Notes: generated from the letters alone by a model not told the origin. 64,000 nt of DNA from Ralstonia pickettii (GCF_030582395.1 NZ_CP104381.1:2356001-2420000); one strand, 5' to 3'; positions 47,192-56,625 are shown, counted from the stretch's first letter. Numbers and translations: made by a program.

Positions 47192-47733
47192 GCGGCCTCC
47201 TGAACGGCACGCTCGCGGCGGAACAACGGACGCGGCTCGTCGACGGCGCCTTGGTAGCGCACGCTGATCTCGCCGAAGCCGTTCAGTGCATCGTCGATGT
47301 TCTTGTCTGCGCGCACGGCGTAGGCGTCAAAACCGCAACGGCGCATGAAGTCGAGCTGGTCGCGCAGCACGTCGCCGATGGCGCGCAGTTCACGGGTGAA
47401 GCCCAGGCGCTGGCGCAACAGGAACGCCGTGCTGTAGCCACGACCATCACGGAAGACCGGGAAGTCCACAGCCACCAGCGACAGGTTCGGCAGGTCAGCT
47501 TCCAGGGCGAACGGCTCGTCGTCCGGAGCCAGCCAGACGGCCAGCGTGCCGGCGCGAGCGCGGCCGAGAAGCGCGTCACGGTGGGCTTGCCAATAGGCCA
47601 GCGGCACGATGGCGTGCGCGGCGGCATCCACATCGGCTTGCGTCAGTTCGCCGCCTTCCGGCGCGCGCAGCACGGTCCATTCGTCAGCCACGATTTGCGG
47701 GGCACCGTTTTGCAGCTTGATGATCTTGCTCAT
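47188..47733 (-). CDS. DUF934 family protein between cysI and cysH
   Basis: A 181-residue soluble protein: MSKIIKLQNGAPQIVADEW, LGRARAGTLAVWLAPDDEP, LVAVDFPVFRDGRGYSTAFLLRQRLGFTRELRAIGDVLRDQLDFMRRCGFDAYAVR. This is DUF934, consistently placed beside cysI in beta- and gamma-proteobacteria. It overlaps cysH by four bases and lies 18 bp after cysI, so it is part of the sulfite-reduction operon. Function is not established; a helper for sulfite reductase is inferred from context. Confidence 0.88.
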   Translation of the reverse strand: MSKIIKLQNGAPQIVADEWTVLRAPEGGELTQADVDAAAHAIVPLAYWQAHRDALLGRARAGTLAVWLAPDDEPFALEADLPNLSLVAVDFPVFRDGRGYSTAFLLRQRLGFTRELRAIGDVLRDQLDFMRRCGFDAYAVRADKNIDDALNGFGEISVRYQGAVDEPRPLFRRERAVQEAA

Positions 47734-47751
47734 GTTCGTTTCCCTCGGCAT

Positions 47752-49413
47752 TCAGGCTTCTGCACGGGCGTAGACGCGTTCCTTGAACGGAGTCATGCCG
47801 ATGCGGTGATAGGTGTCGATGAACAGCTCGTCTTCCGTGCGGTTTGCAACAAAGGTGTCGATGATGCGCTCGATCACGTCGGGCATTTCTTCGGCCTTGA
47901 ACGACGGGCCGATGATCTTGCCGATCGCCGAATCGTTGCCCTGCGCGCCGCCCAGCGACACCTGGTACCACTCTTCGTCGTGCTTATCGACACCCAGGAT
48001 GCCGATGTTGCCGACGTGGTGGTGACCGCACGAGTTGATGCAACCCGAGATGTTGAGCGACAGCTCGCCCAGGTCGTGCACGTAATCGAGATCGTCGAAG
48101 CGCGCCTGAATCGCCTGCGCGATGGGAATCGACTTGGCATTGGCCAGCGAGCAGAAATCGCCGCCCGGGCACGCAATGATGTCGGTCAGCAGGCCGATGT
48201 TGGCGGTGGCCATGCCGTGCTCCTTTGCCAACTGCCACAGCTCCAGCAGGTCGTGCTTCTTCACGTCCGGCAGGATCAGATTCTGCTCGTGCGCGACACG
48301 CACCTCGCCAAAGCCGAAGCGCTCCGACCAATCCGCCACCAGCGCCATCTGCTCGGCCGTGGCATCGCCCGGGGGCAGCGCCGCGCCCGGCTTGAGCGAC
48401 AGCGTGACCGCGGCGTAGCCCGGCACGCGGTGCGGATGCACGTTGCGGCTGACCCAGCGTGCGAACGCCTTGTTCTCCAGCAGCGCCTTTTCATAGCCGG
48501 CATCGGTATCGGCCAGCTTTTCATACGCGGGCGGCGCGAAGAACTGCGCCACGCGGTCGAATTCGGCCTGCGTGATGGTCGAGGGGCCGTCCTTGATGTG
48601 CTGCCACTCTTCTTCCACCTGGCGCGCAAATTCTTCGGCGCCGATGGCCTTCACGAGAATCTTGATGCGCGCCTTGTACTTGTTGTCGCGGCGGCCGTAG
48701 CGGTTGTACACGCGCACGGCGGCCTCGATGTACGACAGCATGTGCTGCCACGGCAGGTCTTCCTTGATGATCGCGCCCAGGATCGGGGTCCGGCCCATGC
48801 CGCCGCCGGCGAGGATGCGCAGCAGCGTCTGGCCGTCCTTCTCATAGGCGTAGACGCCGATGTCATGCAGCTGCGTCACGGCGCGGTCTTGGCGCGAGGC
48901 CGACACAGCAATCTTGAACTTGCGCGGCAGGAACGCGAACTCCGGGATGAACGTCGACCATTGGCGCAGGATTTCCGCCAGCGGGCGCGCATCGATCACC
49001 TCATCCGGCGCCACACCGGCAAACTGGTCGGTTGTGATGTTGCGGATGCAGTTGCCCGAGGTCTGGATGGCGTGCATTTCGACCGAGGCCAGCTTGGCCA
49101 GGATGTCCGGCACCTGCTCCAGCTCGATCCAGTTGTACTGGATGTTCTGGCGCGTGCTGAAGTGGCCGTAGCCGCGGTCGTGCTCCGCCGCGATATGGCT
49201 GAGCATGCGCATCTGGTTGGCGCGCAGGTGGCCGTACGGAATCGCCACACGCAACATATAGGCGTGGCGCTGGTAGTACAGACCATTCTGCAGGCGCAGC
49301 GGCAGGAACTCTTCTTCGGTCAGTTCGCCCGCGATACGGCGGCGCACCTGGTCGCGGAACTGCGCAACGCGGTCGGCGACGAGGCGGTGATCGTAAGCGT
49401 CGTATTGGTACAT
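47752..49413 (-). CDS. cysI: Sulfite reductase hemoprotein subunit (nitrite/sulfite reductase family)
   Basis: Reduces sulfite to sulfide with siroheme and a 4Fe-4S cluster. The 553-residue protein carries the cluster/siroheme motif in two halves, IIACPGGDFCSLANAKSIP and ISGCINSCGHHHVGNIG, plus the N-terminal STRQNIQYNWIELEQVPDIL. No cysJ flavoprotein is adjacent, so electrons may come from ferredoxin or a distant reductase. It is first of the leftward run cysI-DUF934-cysH-cysD-cysN-cobA. Confidence 0.93.
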   Translation of the reverse strand: MYQYDAYDHRLVADRVAQFRDQVRRRIAGELTEEEFLPLRLQNGLYYQRHAYMLRVAIPYGHLRANQMRMLSHIAAEHDRGYGHFSTRQNIQYNWIELEQVPDILAKLASVEMHAIQTSGNCIRNITTDQFAGVAPDEVIDARPLAEILRQWSTFIPEFAFLPRKFKIAVSASRQDRAVTQLHDIGVYAYEKDGQTLLRILAGGGMGRTPILGAIIKEDLPWQHMLSYIEAAVRVYNRYGRRDNKYKARIKILVKAIGAEEFARQVEEEWQHIKDGPSTITQAEFDRVAQFFAPPAYEKLADTDAGYEKALLENKAFARWVSRNVHPHRVPGYAAVTLSLKPGAALPPGDATAEQMALVADWSERFGFGEVRVAHEQNLILPDVKKHDLLELWQLAKEHGMATANIGLLTDIIACPGGDFCSLANAKSIPIAQAIQARFDDLDYVHDLGELSLNISGCINSCGHHHVGNIGILGVDKHDEEWYQVSLGGAQGNDSAIGKIIGPSFKAEEMPDVIERIIDTFVANRTEDELFIDTYHRIGMTPFKERVYARAEA

Positions 49414-49478
49414 GACTGTTCAGTCCAATCCGGCTGGGCCGGCGTGCGATTCAATTGGGGGAATGCGTTCGTTATGGC

Positions 49479-49504
49479 GCTGCTGTCGTCTCAACGACAA
49501 CAGC
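49479..49504. other. Hairpin in the gap between the TauE gene and cysI
   Basis: GCTGCTGTCGT (49479-49489) and ACGACAACAGC (49494-49504) pair with one mismatch around CTCA. No T-run follows on the minus strand, so a terminator role is doubtful; it could be an attenuator or regulator site before cysI. Confidence 0.5.
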
Positions 49505-49537
49505 GGCAATCAAGCGGCGCCGGCATGAATTCACGCA

Positions 49538-50311
49538 TCACGACACCAGCTTGATGGCCGTGATCGTCAGCGTGGCGGCTAGCGCGCCGCGCACCAGACG
49601 TTCCGGCAGATTCTTGGACAGGCGCGCGCCCAGCCAGATACCCGGGATGGAGCCCACCAGCAGCGACGCAAGCAGGTTCCAGTCGATGGTGCCCAGGTAC
49701 ATATGGCCCAGGCCCGCCACGGCGGTCAGCGGCACGGCATAGGCGATGTCGGTGCCGGCCACTTCGGCGCTCTTCAATTCGGGATACAGGATCAGGATGA
49801 GCGTCGCACCCACGGCACCGGCACCGATGGACGACACCGTCACCAGCACGCCCAGCACCGCGCCAACGAGAACGGTGGCTGCGGCCAGCGCCGTGCCTTG
49901 CAGTCGATAGCGCGGGTTGCGAGCCAACCACCCCAGCACGCGCTGACGGAACAACAGCGAAATCACGGTCAGGATGACCGACACGCCAATCGTCAGGCGA
50001 ATCACGTGCATCCATTCAGCGTCGAGGTTGCCGGCGCTCTTCAGCACGATCACGGTCACCAGCGCCGCCGGCAGGCTGCCCAGGCAGAGGCGCTTGACGA
50101 TGTCCCAGCGGATATGACCGTGGCTGCGATGCGCGATCGTGCCCGCGCCCTTGGTCAGCGAAGCGAATGCCAGGTCCGTGCCCACCGCGGTCGCCGGCGA
50201 AAAGCCGAACATCAGCGTCAGCAGCGGCGTCATCAGCGAGCCGCCGCCAACGCCCGTCAGGCCGACCAGGAGGCCGACCAGCAGACCGGAAATCGTATAG
50301 GCAAGCGTCAT
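49538..50311 (-). CDS. TauE/SafE family sulfite exporter-like permease
   Basis: A 257-residue membrane protein with about eight helices: MTLAYTISGLLVGLLVGLTGVGGGSLMTPLLTLMFGFSPATAVGTDLAFASLTKGAG, then a second half with a similar pattern (SSIGAGAVGATLILILYPELKSAEVAGTDIAYAVPLTAVAGL). This is the TauE/SafE family. Lying next to cysI and divergent from cysB, it probably moves a sulfur anion (sulfite or sulfate); direction is unknown. ATG 50311 begins the first helix. Confidence 0.87.
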   Translation of the reverse strand: MTLAYTISGLLVGLLVGLTGVGGGSLMTPLLTLMFGFSPATAVGTDLAFASLTKGAGTIAHRSHGHIRWDIVKRLCLGSLPAALVTVIVLKSAGNLDAEWMHVIRLTIGVSVILTVISLLFRQRVLGWLARNPRYRLQGTALAAATVLVGAVLGVLVTVSSIGAGAVGATLILILYPELKSAEVAGTDIAYAVPLTAVAGLGHMYLGTIDWNLLASLLVGSIPGIWLGARLSKNLPERLVRGALAATLTITAIKLVS

Positions 50312-50464
50312 GGCGCAGGGACAGTGAGGGCGTGTTATCACGAAGTTCGAGCATCGTAATGAACTGGCCTCATATCCCAAACCAATAAAAAATTGTTTGT
50401 TTATATGGTGTCGGTTATAAGTAGCGTTCAGTTCGCACCTGTTCTTCTTATTGACCGCGCAGCC
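50312..50464. promoter_or_regulatory. Divergent control region of the TauE-cys genes and cysB
   Basis: This AT-rich 153-bp gap, unusual in this GC-rich window, includes TTGTTTGTTTATATGG and GGTTATAAGTAGCG. CysB binds AT-rich sites with loosely conserved ATAAC/TTAT half-sites, so these are candidate sites for control of both directions; the assignment is inference. Confidence 0.5.
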
Positions 50465-51406
50465 ATGAACCTCCACCAATTCCGCTTCGTGCGCGAAGCC
50501 GTGCGGCAGAAATTCAACCTGACAGAGGCCGCAAAAGCGCTCTATACATCACAACCGGGTGTCTCAAAAGCCATCATCGAGCTGGAAGAGGAACTGGGCG
50601 TCGATATCTTCACCCGTCACGGCAAGCGCATCCGGGGTCTCACAGAGCCGGGGCGGCGCATCCTCGCCTCCGTCGAGCGCGTGCTCGAAGAAGTTGAAAC
50701 CCTCAAGCGTGTCGGCAAGGACTACGCCGCACAGGACCAGGGCAACTTCACCATCGCGACCACACACACGCAGGCGCGCTACGCGCTGCCCAAGGCCATC
50801 GCCGAGTTCACGCGCAAATATCCCAAGGTGCGCCTTTCCATTCAGCAGGGCACGCCCGCGCAGATCGCCGAGATGGTGCTGCACGACCAGGCCGACATCG
50901 CCATCGCCACCGAAGGCATGTCGCACGTGAAGGATCTGATCTCGATCCCGGGCTACCAGTGGCAGCATGTGGTGGTGACGCCGCCTGACCACCCGCTTCT
51001 GTCGCGCCAGCACCTGACGCTGGACGACCTGAAGGGTTATCCGATCATCACGTACGACCACCACTTTGCCGGCCGGCCCAAAATCGACCACGCGTTCGAA
51101 CTGCGCCAGATCAAGCCCGATATCGTGCTCGAAGCCATCGACGCGGACGTCATCAAGACCTACGTGGAAGTGGGCCTGGGCGTGGGCATCGTGGCCGGCG
51201 TGGCATTTGACGCCGAGCGCGATCGCAACCTGCGCGCCATTCCGGCCGGCCACCTGTTCGGCACCAACGTCACGCACCTGGGCGTCAAACAAGGCGCGTA
51301 CCTGCGCGGCTTCGTCTACACCTTCATCGAGCTGTTTGCGCCAACGCTGACGCGCAAGCTGGTCGAACAACTCATGTCGGGCGATCACGAAGCATACGAG
51401 CTGTGA
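50465..51406 (+). CDS. cysB: CysB-family LysR regulator of sulfur assimilation
   Basis: Activates cysteine biosynthesis genes and senses N-acetylserine or sulfate. The 313-residue protein starts MNLHQFRFVREAVRQKFNLTEAAKALYTSQPGVSKAIIELEEELGV and continues IFTRHGKRIRGLTEPG, with TTHTQARYALPKAIAEFTRKYP and GVAFDAERDRNLRAIPAGHLFGTNVTHLGVKQGAYLRGF, all CysB/Cbl-type. ATG 50465 is the family start, although the frame is open upstream. It is divergent from the cys gene cluster it is expected to control. Confidence 0.94.
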   Translation: MNLHQFRFVREAVRQKFNLTEAAKALYTSQPGVSKAIIELEEELGVDIFTRHGKRIRGLTEPGRRILASVERVLEEVETLKRVGKDYAAQDQGNFTIATTHTQARYALPKAIAEFTRKYPKVRLSIQQGTPAQIAEMVLHDQADIAIATEGMSHVKDLISIPGYQWQHVVVTPPDHPLLSRQHLTLDDLKGYPIITYDHHFAGRPKIDHAFELRQIKPDIVLEAIDADVIKTYVEVGLGVGIVAGVAFDAERDRNLRAIPAGHLFGTNVTHLGVKQGAYLRGFVYTFIELFAPTLTRKLVEQLMSGDHEAYEL

Positions 51407-51446
51407 TTCGCCCGCATTCGCAATGCCTGAACTTCCCGGAGACTTC

Positions 51447-52616
51447 ATGACGACCCGACGTCGCCTGCTGTGCGGCATGGCCCTCTTCGCCAGCGTTGCT
51501 GCACTTGCCCTGCCCACCCGCGCCGACATTCGCGTGGGCGTGGTCCTGTCGACCACCGGCCCCGCCGCCGCCATCGGCATTCCCAGCAAGAACACCGTGC
51601 AGATGTGGCCGGCGACCATCGGCGGTCAGCGCGCGCAGGTCATCGTGCTGGACGACGCCTCCGACCCGTCGATGGCGGTGCGCAACGTGCGCAAGCTGAT
51701 CGCCGAAGACAAGGTGGACGTGATTGTTGGCCCGACGATCGTGCCGACGGCGCTGGCCTCGCTCGATGCCGTGGCCGAAGGGCAAACGCCGATGGTCACG
51801 CTGGCAGCATCTGCCTCCATCGTCGAACCGCAGGACGCCAAGCGCCGCTGGGCCTTCAAGATGCCGCAGAACGATTCGCAGATGGCCACACTCGTCACCC
51901 AGCACATGGCCGACAACGGCGTGCACACCGTCGGCTTCATCGGCTTTACGGATGCGTATGGCGAGAGCTGGTGGCGTGAATTCTCGAAGCTGGCCGACGT
52001 GCGCAAGTTGCGCGTGGTGGCCAACGAGCGATTTGCGCGCACGGATACCAGCGTGACGGGGCAGATTCTCAAACTGATGGCGGCCAAGCCCGACGCCATC
52101 CTGATTGCCGGGGCCGGCACCCCCGCCGCCCTGCCCCAACGCACGCTGGTGGAGCGCGGCTACAAGGGCCGCATTTACCAGACACACGGCATCGCCAGCA
52201 CCGAATTCCTGAAGGTGGGCGGCAAGGATGTGGAAGGCACGCTCTTCCCGACCGGCCCCGTGGTCGTGGCGCGCGAGCTGCCGGCCAGCCACCCGGTGCG
52301 CAAGGTTGCAGTGGAATTTGCTGATCGCTATGAGGCCAAGTACGGCCCCAACACCGTCACGCAATTTGCGGGCGACGCATGGGGCGCGTGGCAGTTGCTC
52401 GACAACGCCGCGGCGCGGGCGCTCAAGACTGGCGACCAGCCAGGCACCCCCGCCTTCCGCGCCGCCCTGCGCGACGCGCTGGAAACGACGCGCGATCTGA
52501 CCGTGCCCAACGGCGTGCTGAACCTGAATGCCCAGGATCACCAAGGCTTCGACCAACGTTCGCGCGTGATGGGCATCATCAAGAACGGCCGTTTCGCATA
52601 CGCCGGCCCGCGCTAA
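51447..52616 (+). CDS. Branched-chain-amino-acid-type periplasmic binding protein, orphan
   Basis: A 389-residue secreted type 1 periplasmic-binding protein: signal peptide MTTRRRLLCGMALFASVAALALPTRA, then IRVGVVLSTTGPAAAIGIPSKNTVQMWP, VIVLDDASDPSMAVRNVRKLIAEDKVDVIVGP and HTVGFIGFTDAYGESWWREF. It resembles LivJ/HAAT solute receptors. No permease or ATPase gene is adjacent, so it must share a transporter elsewhere. GGAG precedes the ATG at 51447. It is 21 bp upstream of a beta-hydroxyacid dehydrogenase. Confidence 0.88.
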   Translation: MTTRRRLLCGMALFASVAALALPTRADIRVGVVLSTTGPAAAIGIPSKNTVQMWPATIGGQRAQVIVLDDASDPSMAVRNVRKLIAEDKVDVIVGPTIVPTALASLDAVAEGQTPMVTLAASASIVEPQDAKRRWAFKMPQNDSQMATLVTQHMADNGVHTVGFIGFTDAYGESWWREFSKLADVRKLRVVANERFARTDTSVTGQILKLMAAKPDAILIAGAGTPAALPQRTLVERGYKGRIYQTHGIASTEFLKVGGKDVEGTLFPTGPVVVARELPASHPVRKVAVEFADRYEAKYGPNTVTQFAGDAWGAWQLLDNAAARALKTGDQPGTPAFRAALRDALETTRDLTVPNGVLNLNAQDHQGFDQRSRVMGIIKNGRFAYAGPR

Positions 52617-52637
52617 GTCAACACGCAGAGATTCGCC

Positions 52638-53522
52638 ATGACACGCATTGCCTTCATCGGCCTCGGCAACATGGGCACGCCGATGGTCCAACACCTGATT
52701 GCCGCCGGGCACACCGTGCGCGCCTATGTGCGCCGTCCGGAAGCCGCCGACAACGCCCGCGCCCTCGGCGCCGAGCCCTGCAACACCCCCGCTGAAGCGG
52801 CGCGCGATGCGGAGGTCATCTTCACCAACGTGACGTCCACGGCCGATGTGGAAAGCGTGCTGCTGGGGCCGGATGGTGTCATCCATGGCGCGCCGCGTGG
52901 TGCCGTGTGCATCGATCACAGCACGATCTCCGCCGTGGCCACGCGCCGGATCGCGGCCGATTTGGAAGCGGCGGGACTGGAGTTCCTGGATGCGCCGGTC
53001 TCAGGCGGCACCGCAGGCGCGCAGAAGGCCACGCTGTCGATCATGGTTGGCGGCAAGGCCGATGTGCTGGAACGCGTGCGGCCGCTGCTGCAACTGCTGG
53101 GCACGACGATCACGCACGTCGGCGGCCACGGTGCAGGCCAAGTCGCCAAGGCGTGCAACCAGATCGTGCAGGTCATCAATATCCAGGGCATTGCCGAAGC
53201 CATGCTGTTTGCGCGCGCCCAGGGGACCGACCCGTCGCGTGTGCTGGCTGCCATCGGCCCGGGCTTTGCGGGCAGCCGCATGCTCGACCTGGAAGGGCCC
53301 AAGATGGCCGAGCGCAACTTTGCCGCCGGCATCGAAGCGCGCCTGCACGACAAGGATTTCGGCCTGGTGCGCGAGATCGCCCAGGAACTCGGCCTGCAGA
53401 TGCCGGCGATGGAACTGGTGGCTTCGCAGCTCAATACGCTGGTGGCCAACGGCTGGGGGTATGACGATACGGCGTCGCTGCTGCGCGTGCTCGAGCAGCA
53501 GAACAAGCAGCAGACCGATTGA
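52638..53522 (+). CDS. 3-hydroxyisobutyrate/tartronate semialdehyde dehydrogenase-family oxidoreductase
   Basis: A 294-residue beta-hydroxyacid dehydrogenase: NAD(P)-binding [20 protein letters not shown], substrate motif [24 protein letters not shown] and catalytic lysine in [16 protein letters not shown]. Substrate could be 3-hydroxyisobutyrate, tartronate semialdehyde or a related acid; sequence alone does not decide. It is probably co-transcribed with the preceding binding protein, suggesting import and oxidation of one compound. Confidence 0.88.
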   Translation: MTRIAFIGLGNMGTPMVQHLIAAGHTVRAYVRRPEAADNARALGAEPCNTPAEAARDAEVIFTNVTSTADVESVLLGPDGVIHGAPRGAVCIDHSTISAVATRRIAADLEAAGLEFLDAPVSGGTAGAQKATLSIMVGGKADVLERVRPLLQLLGTTITHVGGHGAGQVAKACNQIVQVINIQGIAEAMLFARAQGTDPSRVLAAIGPGFAGSRMLDLEGPKMAERNFAAGIEARLHDKDFGLVREIAQELGLQMPAMELVASQLNTLVANGWGYDDTASLLRVLEQQNKQQTD

Positions 53523-53539
53523 GCGCCTTTCGGCCCGCC

Positions 53540-53569
53540 TTGTTCGGATGGCCGGACTTCTGGCATAAT
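53540..53569 (+). promoter_or_regulatory. Sigma70-type promoter of tRNA-Leu
   Basis: TTGTTC (53540-53545) and CATAAT (53564-53569) with an 18-base spacer; transcription would start about 13 bases before the tRNA. Confidence 0.65.
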
Positions 53570-53588
53570 TGCCGGCTCATCAGCACCT

Positions 53589-53673
53589 GCCCGAGTGGTG
53601 AAATTGGTAGACGCAGGGGACTCAAAATCCCCCGCCGCAAGGCGTGCCGGTTCGATTCCGGCCTCGGGCACCA
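53589..53673 (+). tRNA. tRNA-Leu (anticodon CAA)
   Basis: An 85-base class II tRNA with CCA encoded. Acceptor stem GCCCGAG pairs with CTCGGGC. The anticodon arm GGGGA-CTCAAAA-TCCCC gives CAA, reading UUG codons. The extra arm is CGCCGCAAGGCGT and the T-arm GCCGGTTCGATTCCGGC. It stands alone between a dehydrogenase and ilvD; no attachment-site duplication is visible in the window. Confidence 0.97.
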
Positions 53674-53680
53674 GAATTCA

Positions 53681-53712
53681 AGCCGCTTCTGTTCACGCAG
53701 AAGCGGCTTTTT
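53681..53712 (+). terminator. Intrinsic terminator after tRNA-Leu
   Basis: AGCCGCTTCTG (53681-53691) pairs perfectly with CAGAAGCGGCT (53698-53708) and ends in a T-run. In the remaining gap before ilvD, GATAAT (53767-53772) is a possible -10 box. Confidence 0.93.
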
Positions 53713-53875
53713 CATTGGACGCCCGGCAACGCAACGGCAGCCGGCAACACGCCCCGCGCGGCGTGGGATAATGGCGGTTTTGCCCCGGGCGCGGCTCAAG
53801 AGGTTGATCGCACGGGCGCGCGAGGGCCTTTATCCGCGTGGCCCGCCCCACCATCGACATTCTTCAGCACCCAAA

Positions 53876-55735
53876 ATGCCCGCATACCGTTCCAAAACCT
53901 CCACCGCCGGCCGCAACATGGCGGGGGCACGCTCGCTCTGGCGCGCCACCGGCATGAAAGACGAAGACTTCCAGAAGCCCATCATCGCGGTGGTCAATTC
54001 GTTCACCCAGTTTGTTCCCGGCCATGTGCACCTGAAAGACCTGGGGCAGCTCGTCGCGCGTGAAATCGAAGCCGCGGGCGGGGTTGCCAAGGAATTCAAC
54101 ACAATCGCCGTGGACGACGGCATCGCCATGGGCCACGACGGCATGCTGTATTCGCTGCCCAGCCGCGACATCATTGCCGACTCGGTTGAATACATGGTCA
54201 ACGCGCACTGCGCCGATGCCATGGTCTGCATCTCCAACTGCGACAAGATCACCCCGGGCATGCTGATGGCCGCCATGCGCCTGAACATTCCGGTGATCTT
54301 CGTCTCGGGCGGCCCGATGGAAGCGGGCAAGACGCGCCTGGCCAACCCCGTCACCAAAGCCATCGAAATCAAGAAGCTGGATCTGATCGACGCGATGGTG
54401 ATCGCGGCCGACAGCAAGTATTCCGACGAGGAAGTGGCGGAAGTCGAGCGCTCGGCGTGCCCGACCTGCGGTTCGTGCTCGGGCATGTTCACGGCCAACT
54501 CGATGAACTGCCTGACCGAAGCGCTCGGCCTGTCGCTGCCGGGCAACGGCACCGTGGTCGCCACGCACGCAGACCGCGAGCAGCTCTTCAAGCGCGCCGG
54601 CCGCCGCATCGTTGAACTCGCCCGCCAATACTACGAGCAGGAAGATGAGCGCGTGCTGCCGCGCTCGGTCGGCTTCAAGGCATTTGAGAACGCCATGACG
54701 CTCGACATCGCGATGGGCGGCTCGACCAACACGATCCTGCACCTGCTGGCCATCGCGCAGGAAGCGGAGATCGACTTCACGATGGCGGACATCGACCGCC
54801 TTTCGCGCGTCGTGCCGCAGCTGTGCAAGGTCGCGCCGAACACGAACAAGTACCACATCGAAGACGTGCACCGCGCCGGCGGCATCATGGCCATCCTGGG
54901 TGAGCTGGACCGCGCCGGCAAGCTGCACACCGACGCACCCACCGTGCACGCGCCCACGTTGAAGGACGCGCTGGACCAGTGGGACATCGTCCGCACGTCG
55001 GATGAAGCCGTGCAGACCTTCTACCGTGCCGGCCCGGCGGGTATCCCGACGCAGGTCGCGTTCAGCCAGAACACGCGCTGGCCGAGCCTGGACCTGGACC
55101 GCGCCGAGGGCTGCATCCGCTCGAACGAGCATGCGTTCTCGAAGGAAGGCGGCCTGGCCGTGCTGAGGGGCAACATCGCGCTGGACGGCTGCGTGGTGAA
55201 GACCGCCGGCGTGGATGAAAGCATCCTCGTGTTCGAAGGCACGGCGCACGTGACGGAATCGCAGGACGAAGCGGTCGCGGACATCCTGGCCGACAAGGTC
55301 AAAGCCGGCGACGTGGTGGTCGTGCGCTACGAAGGCCCGAAGGGCGGCCCCGGCATGCAGGAAATGCTGTACCCGACCAGCTACATCAAGTCCAAGGGCC
55401 TGGGCAAAGCCTGTGCGCTGCTGACGGACGGCCGCTTCTCGGGTGGTACGTCGGGGCTGTCGATCGGGCACTGTTCGCCGGAAGCGGCTGCAGGCGGCGC
55501 GATCGGCCTGGTGCGCAACGGCGACAAGATCCGCATCGACATCCCCAACCGCACGATCAACGTGCTGGTGTCGGACGAAGAACTCTCACGACGCCGCGAA
55601 GAGCAGAACGCCAAGGGTTGGAAGCCCGCGCAGCCGCGTCCGCGCAAGGTATCGGCCGCACTCAAGGCGTACGCCAAGTTGGTCATGTCGGCGGACAAGG
55701 GCGCGGTGCGCGACCTGTCGCAACTGGACGACTGA
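53876..55735 (+). CDS. ilvD: Dihydroxy-acid dehydratase, E. coli-type (4Fe-4S)
   Basis: Second IlvD of the window, 619 residues and very close in motif order to E. coli Ilv[62 protein letters not shown] (Cys122), [21 protein letters not shown] (Cys195, 198, 201) and [16 protein letters not shown]. The first cysteine of the 2Fe-2S form is absent here (PGH in place of PCN), as in oxygen-labile 4Fe-4S enzymes. It is probably the main branched-chain amino acid enzyme. The open frame runs upstream through the tRNA, but the family start is ATG 53876. Confidence 0.96.
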   Translation: MPAYRSKTSTAGRNMAGARSLWRATGMKDEDFQKPIIAVVNSFTQFVPGHVHLKDLGQLVAREIEAAGGVAKEFNTIAVDDGIAMGHDGMLYSLPSRDIIADSVEYMVNAHCADAMVCISNCDKITPGMLMAAMRLNIPVIFVSGGPMEAGKTRLANPVTKAIEIKKLDLIDAMVIAADSKYSDEEVAEVERSACPTCGSCSGMFTANSMNCLTEALGLSLPGNGTVVATHADREQLFKRAGRRIVELARQYYEQEDERVLPRSVGFKAFENAMTLDIAMGGSTNTILHLLAIAQEAEIDFTMADIDRLSRVVPQLCKVAPNTNKYHIEDVHRAGGIMAILGELDRAGKLHTDAPTVHAPTLKDALDQWDIVRTSDEAVQTFYRAGPAGIPTQVAFSQNTRWPSLDLDRAEGCIRSNEHAFSKEGGLAVLRGNIALDGCVVKTAGVDESILVFEGTAHVTESQDEAVADILADKVKAGDVVVVRYEGPKGGPGMQEMLYPTSYIKSKGLGKACALLTDGRFSGGTSGLSIGHCSPEAAAGGAIGLVRNGDKIRIDIPNRTINVLVSDEELSRRREEQNAKGWKPAQPRPRKVSAALKAYAKLVMSADKGAVRDLSQLDD

Positions 55736-55766
55736 TGCAACACGGGCCCAGCGCGCGATCCACGTG

Positions 55767-55795
55767 AAAAAAGCCGCTCTTCGGAGCGGCTTTTT
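55767..55795. terminator. Bidirectional terminator between ilvD and the aldo/keto reductase
   Basis: Six A, GCCGCTC (55773-55779), a stable TTCG tetraloop, GAGCGGC (55784-55790) and five T, between convergent genes. Confidence 0.95.
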
Positions 55796-55818
55796 CTATT
55801 GCGCTGGTGGCGCGGTGC

Positions 55819-56625
55819 TCAATCCCACTGCGGCGAGAGCCCGTCTGGTGAAACCTCGCGGCCGTTGCGCTCAAGCCCGGCAATCTGAGCCATGTCTTCG
55901 TCCGTCAGGTGCAGCGTTTGCGCGCGCAGGTTGCTCGCAAGATGCTCTCGCTTGGTTGACGACGGGATCACCGAGTAGCCCAACTGCATCGCCCACGCCA
56001 GCACGACCTGCGCCGGCGTCGCTTCGTGCCGCTGTGCGATCGCGCCGATCACCGGATCGCCCAGCACCTTGCCGTAGGCGAGCGTCATGTACGACGTGAC
56101 GTGGATGCCCTCGCGCTGCAGAAATTCGACGAGCTTGCGATTTTGCAGATACGGGCTCAGTTCGATCTGGTTGGTGGCGATGGCGTCTTTGCCAGCCACC
56201 GCAATCGCCTGCTGCGTCAGGGCGATGTTGAAGTTCGAGACGCCGATCTCGCGCGTCAAACCCCGAGCCTTCGCTTCGGCCAGCGCGGTCATGAATTCTT
56301 CGAGCGACACGCCGTTGTTGGGCGCCGGCCAATGGATGAGCGTGAGGTCGACGTAATCGGTGCGCAGCTTGGTGAGGCTGTCTTCGAGACTCGTCACCAG
56401 CTTGCTCCGGGCGTAGTTGTCGACCCAGATCTTGGTCGTCAGGAACAGGTCTTCGCGGCGCACGCCGGAGCTGGCAATGGCCTCGCCTACCTCCGCTTCA
56501 TTGCCGTAGATTTGGGCGGTGTCGATGACGCGGTAGCCGAGTTCGAGGCCATTGCGGACCGAGTCGATGACAGCCCGGCCCTTCAGGCGAAACGTGCCGA
56601 GGCCGAAAGCGGGAATCTTGTTCAT
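55819..56625 (-). CDS. dkgB: Aldo/keto reductase, 2,5-diketo-D-gluconate reductase B-like
   Basis: A 268-residue NADPH-dependent reductase of the AKR5 type. It shows [16 protein letters not shown], the catalytic Asp and Tyr in [15 protein letters not shown], Lys in FLTTKIW, His in LTLIHWP, then [16 protein letters not shown] and the NADPH site [17 protein letters not shown] at 56625 has GGAG upstream; a TTG-led extension of four codons is open but less likely. It follows an MFS gene by 24 bp on the same strand. Confidence 0.9.
   Translation of the reverse strand: MNKIPAFGLGTFRLKGRAVIDSVRNGLELGYRVIDTAQIYGNEAEVGEAIASSGVRREDLFLTTKIWVDNYARSKLVTSLEDSLTKLRTDYVDLTLIHWPAPNNGVSLEEFMTALAEAKARGLTREIGVSNFNIALTQQAIAVAGKDAIATNQIELSPYLQNRKLVEFLQREGIHVTSYMTLAYGKVLGDPVIGAIAQRHEATPAQVVLAWAMQLGYSVIPSSTKREHLASNLRAQTLHLTDEDMAQIAGLERNGREVSPDGLSPQWD

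Noticed and set aside
47143..49554. 803-codon + strand open frame across cysI and DUF934
   Set aside because: Mirror of the cys genes; Arg/His/Val-rich with no recognisable motif.
53589..53673. tRNA-Leu as an integration site
   Set aside because: No duplicated 3' tRNA end, integrase or compositional change is visible on either side.
53864..55471. 535-codon minus-strand open frame across the second ilvD
   Set aside because: Antisense shadow of a protein that matches E. coli IlvD almost end to end in motif order.
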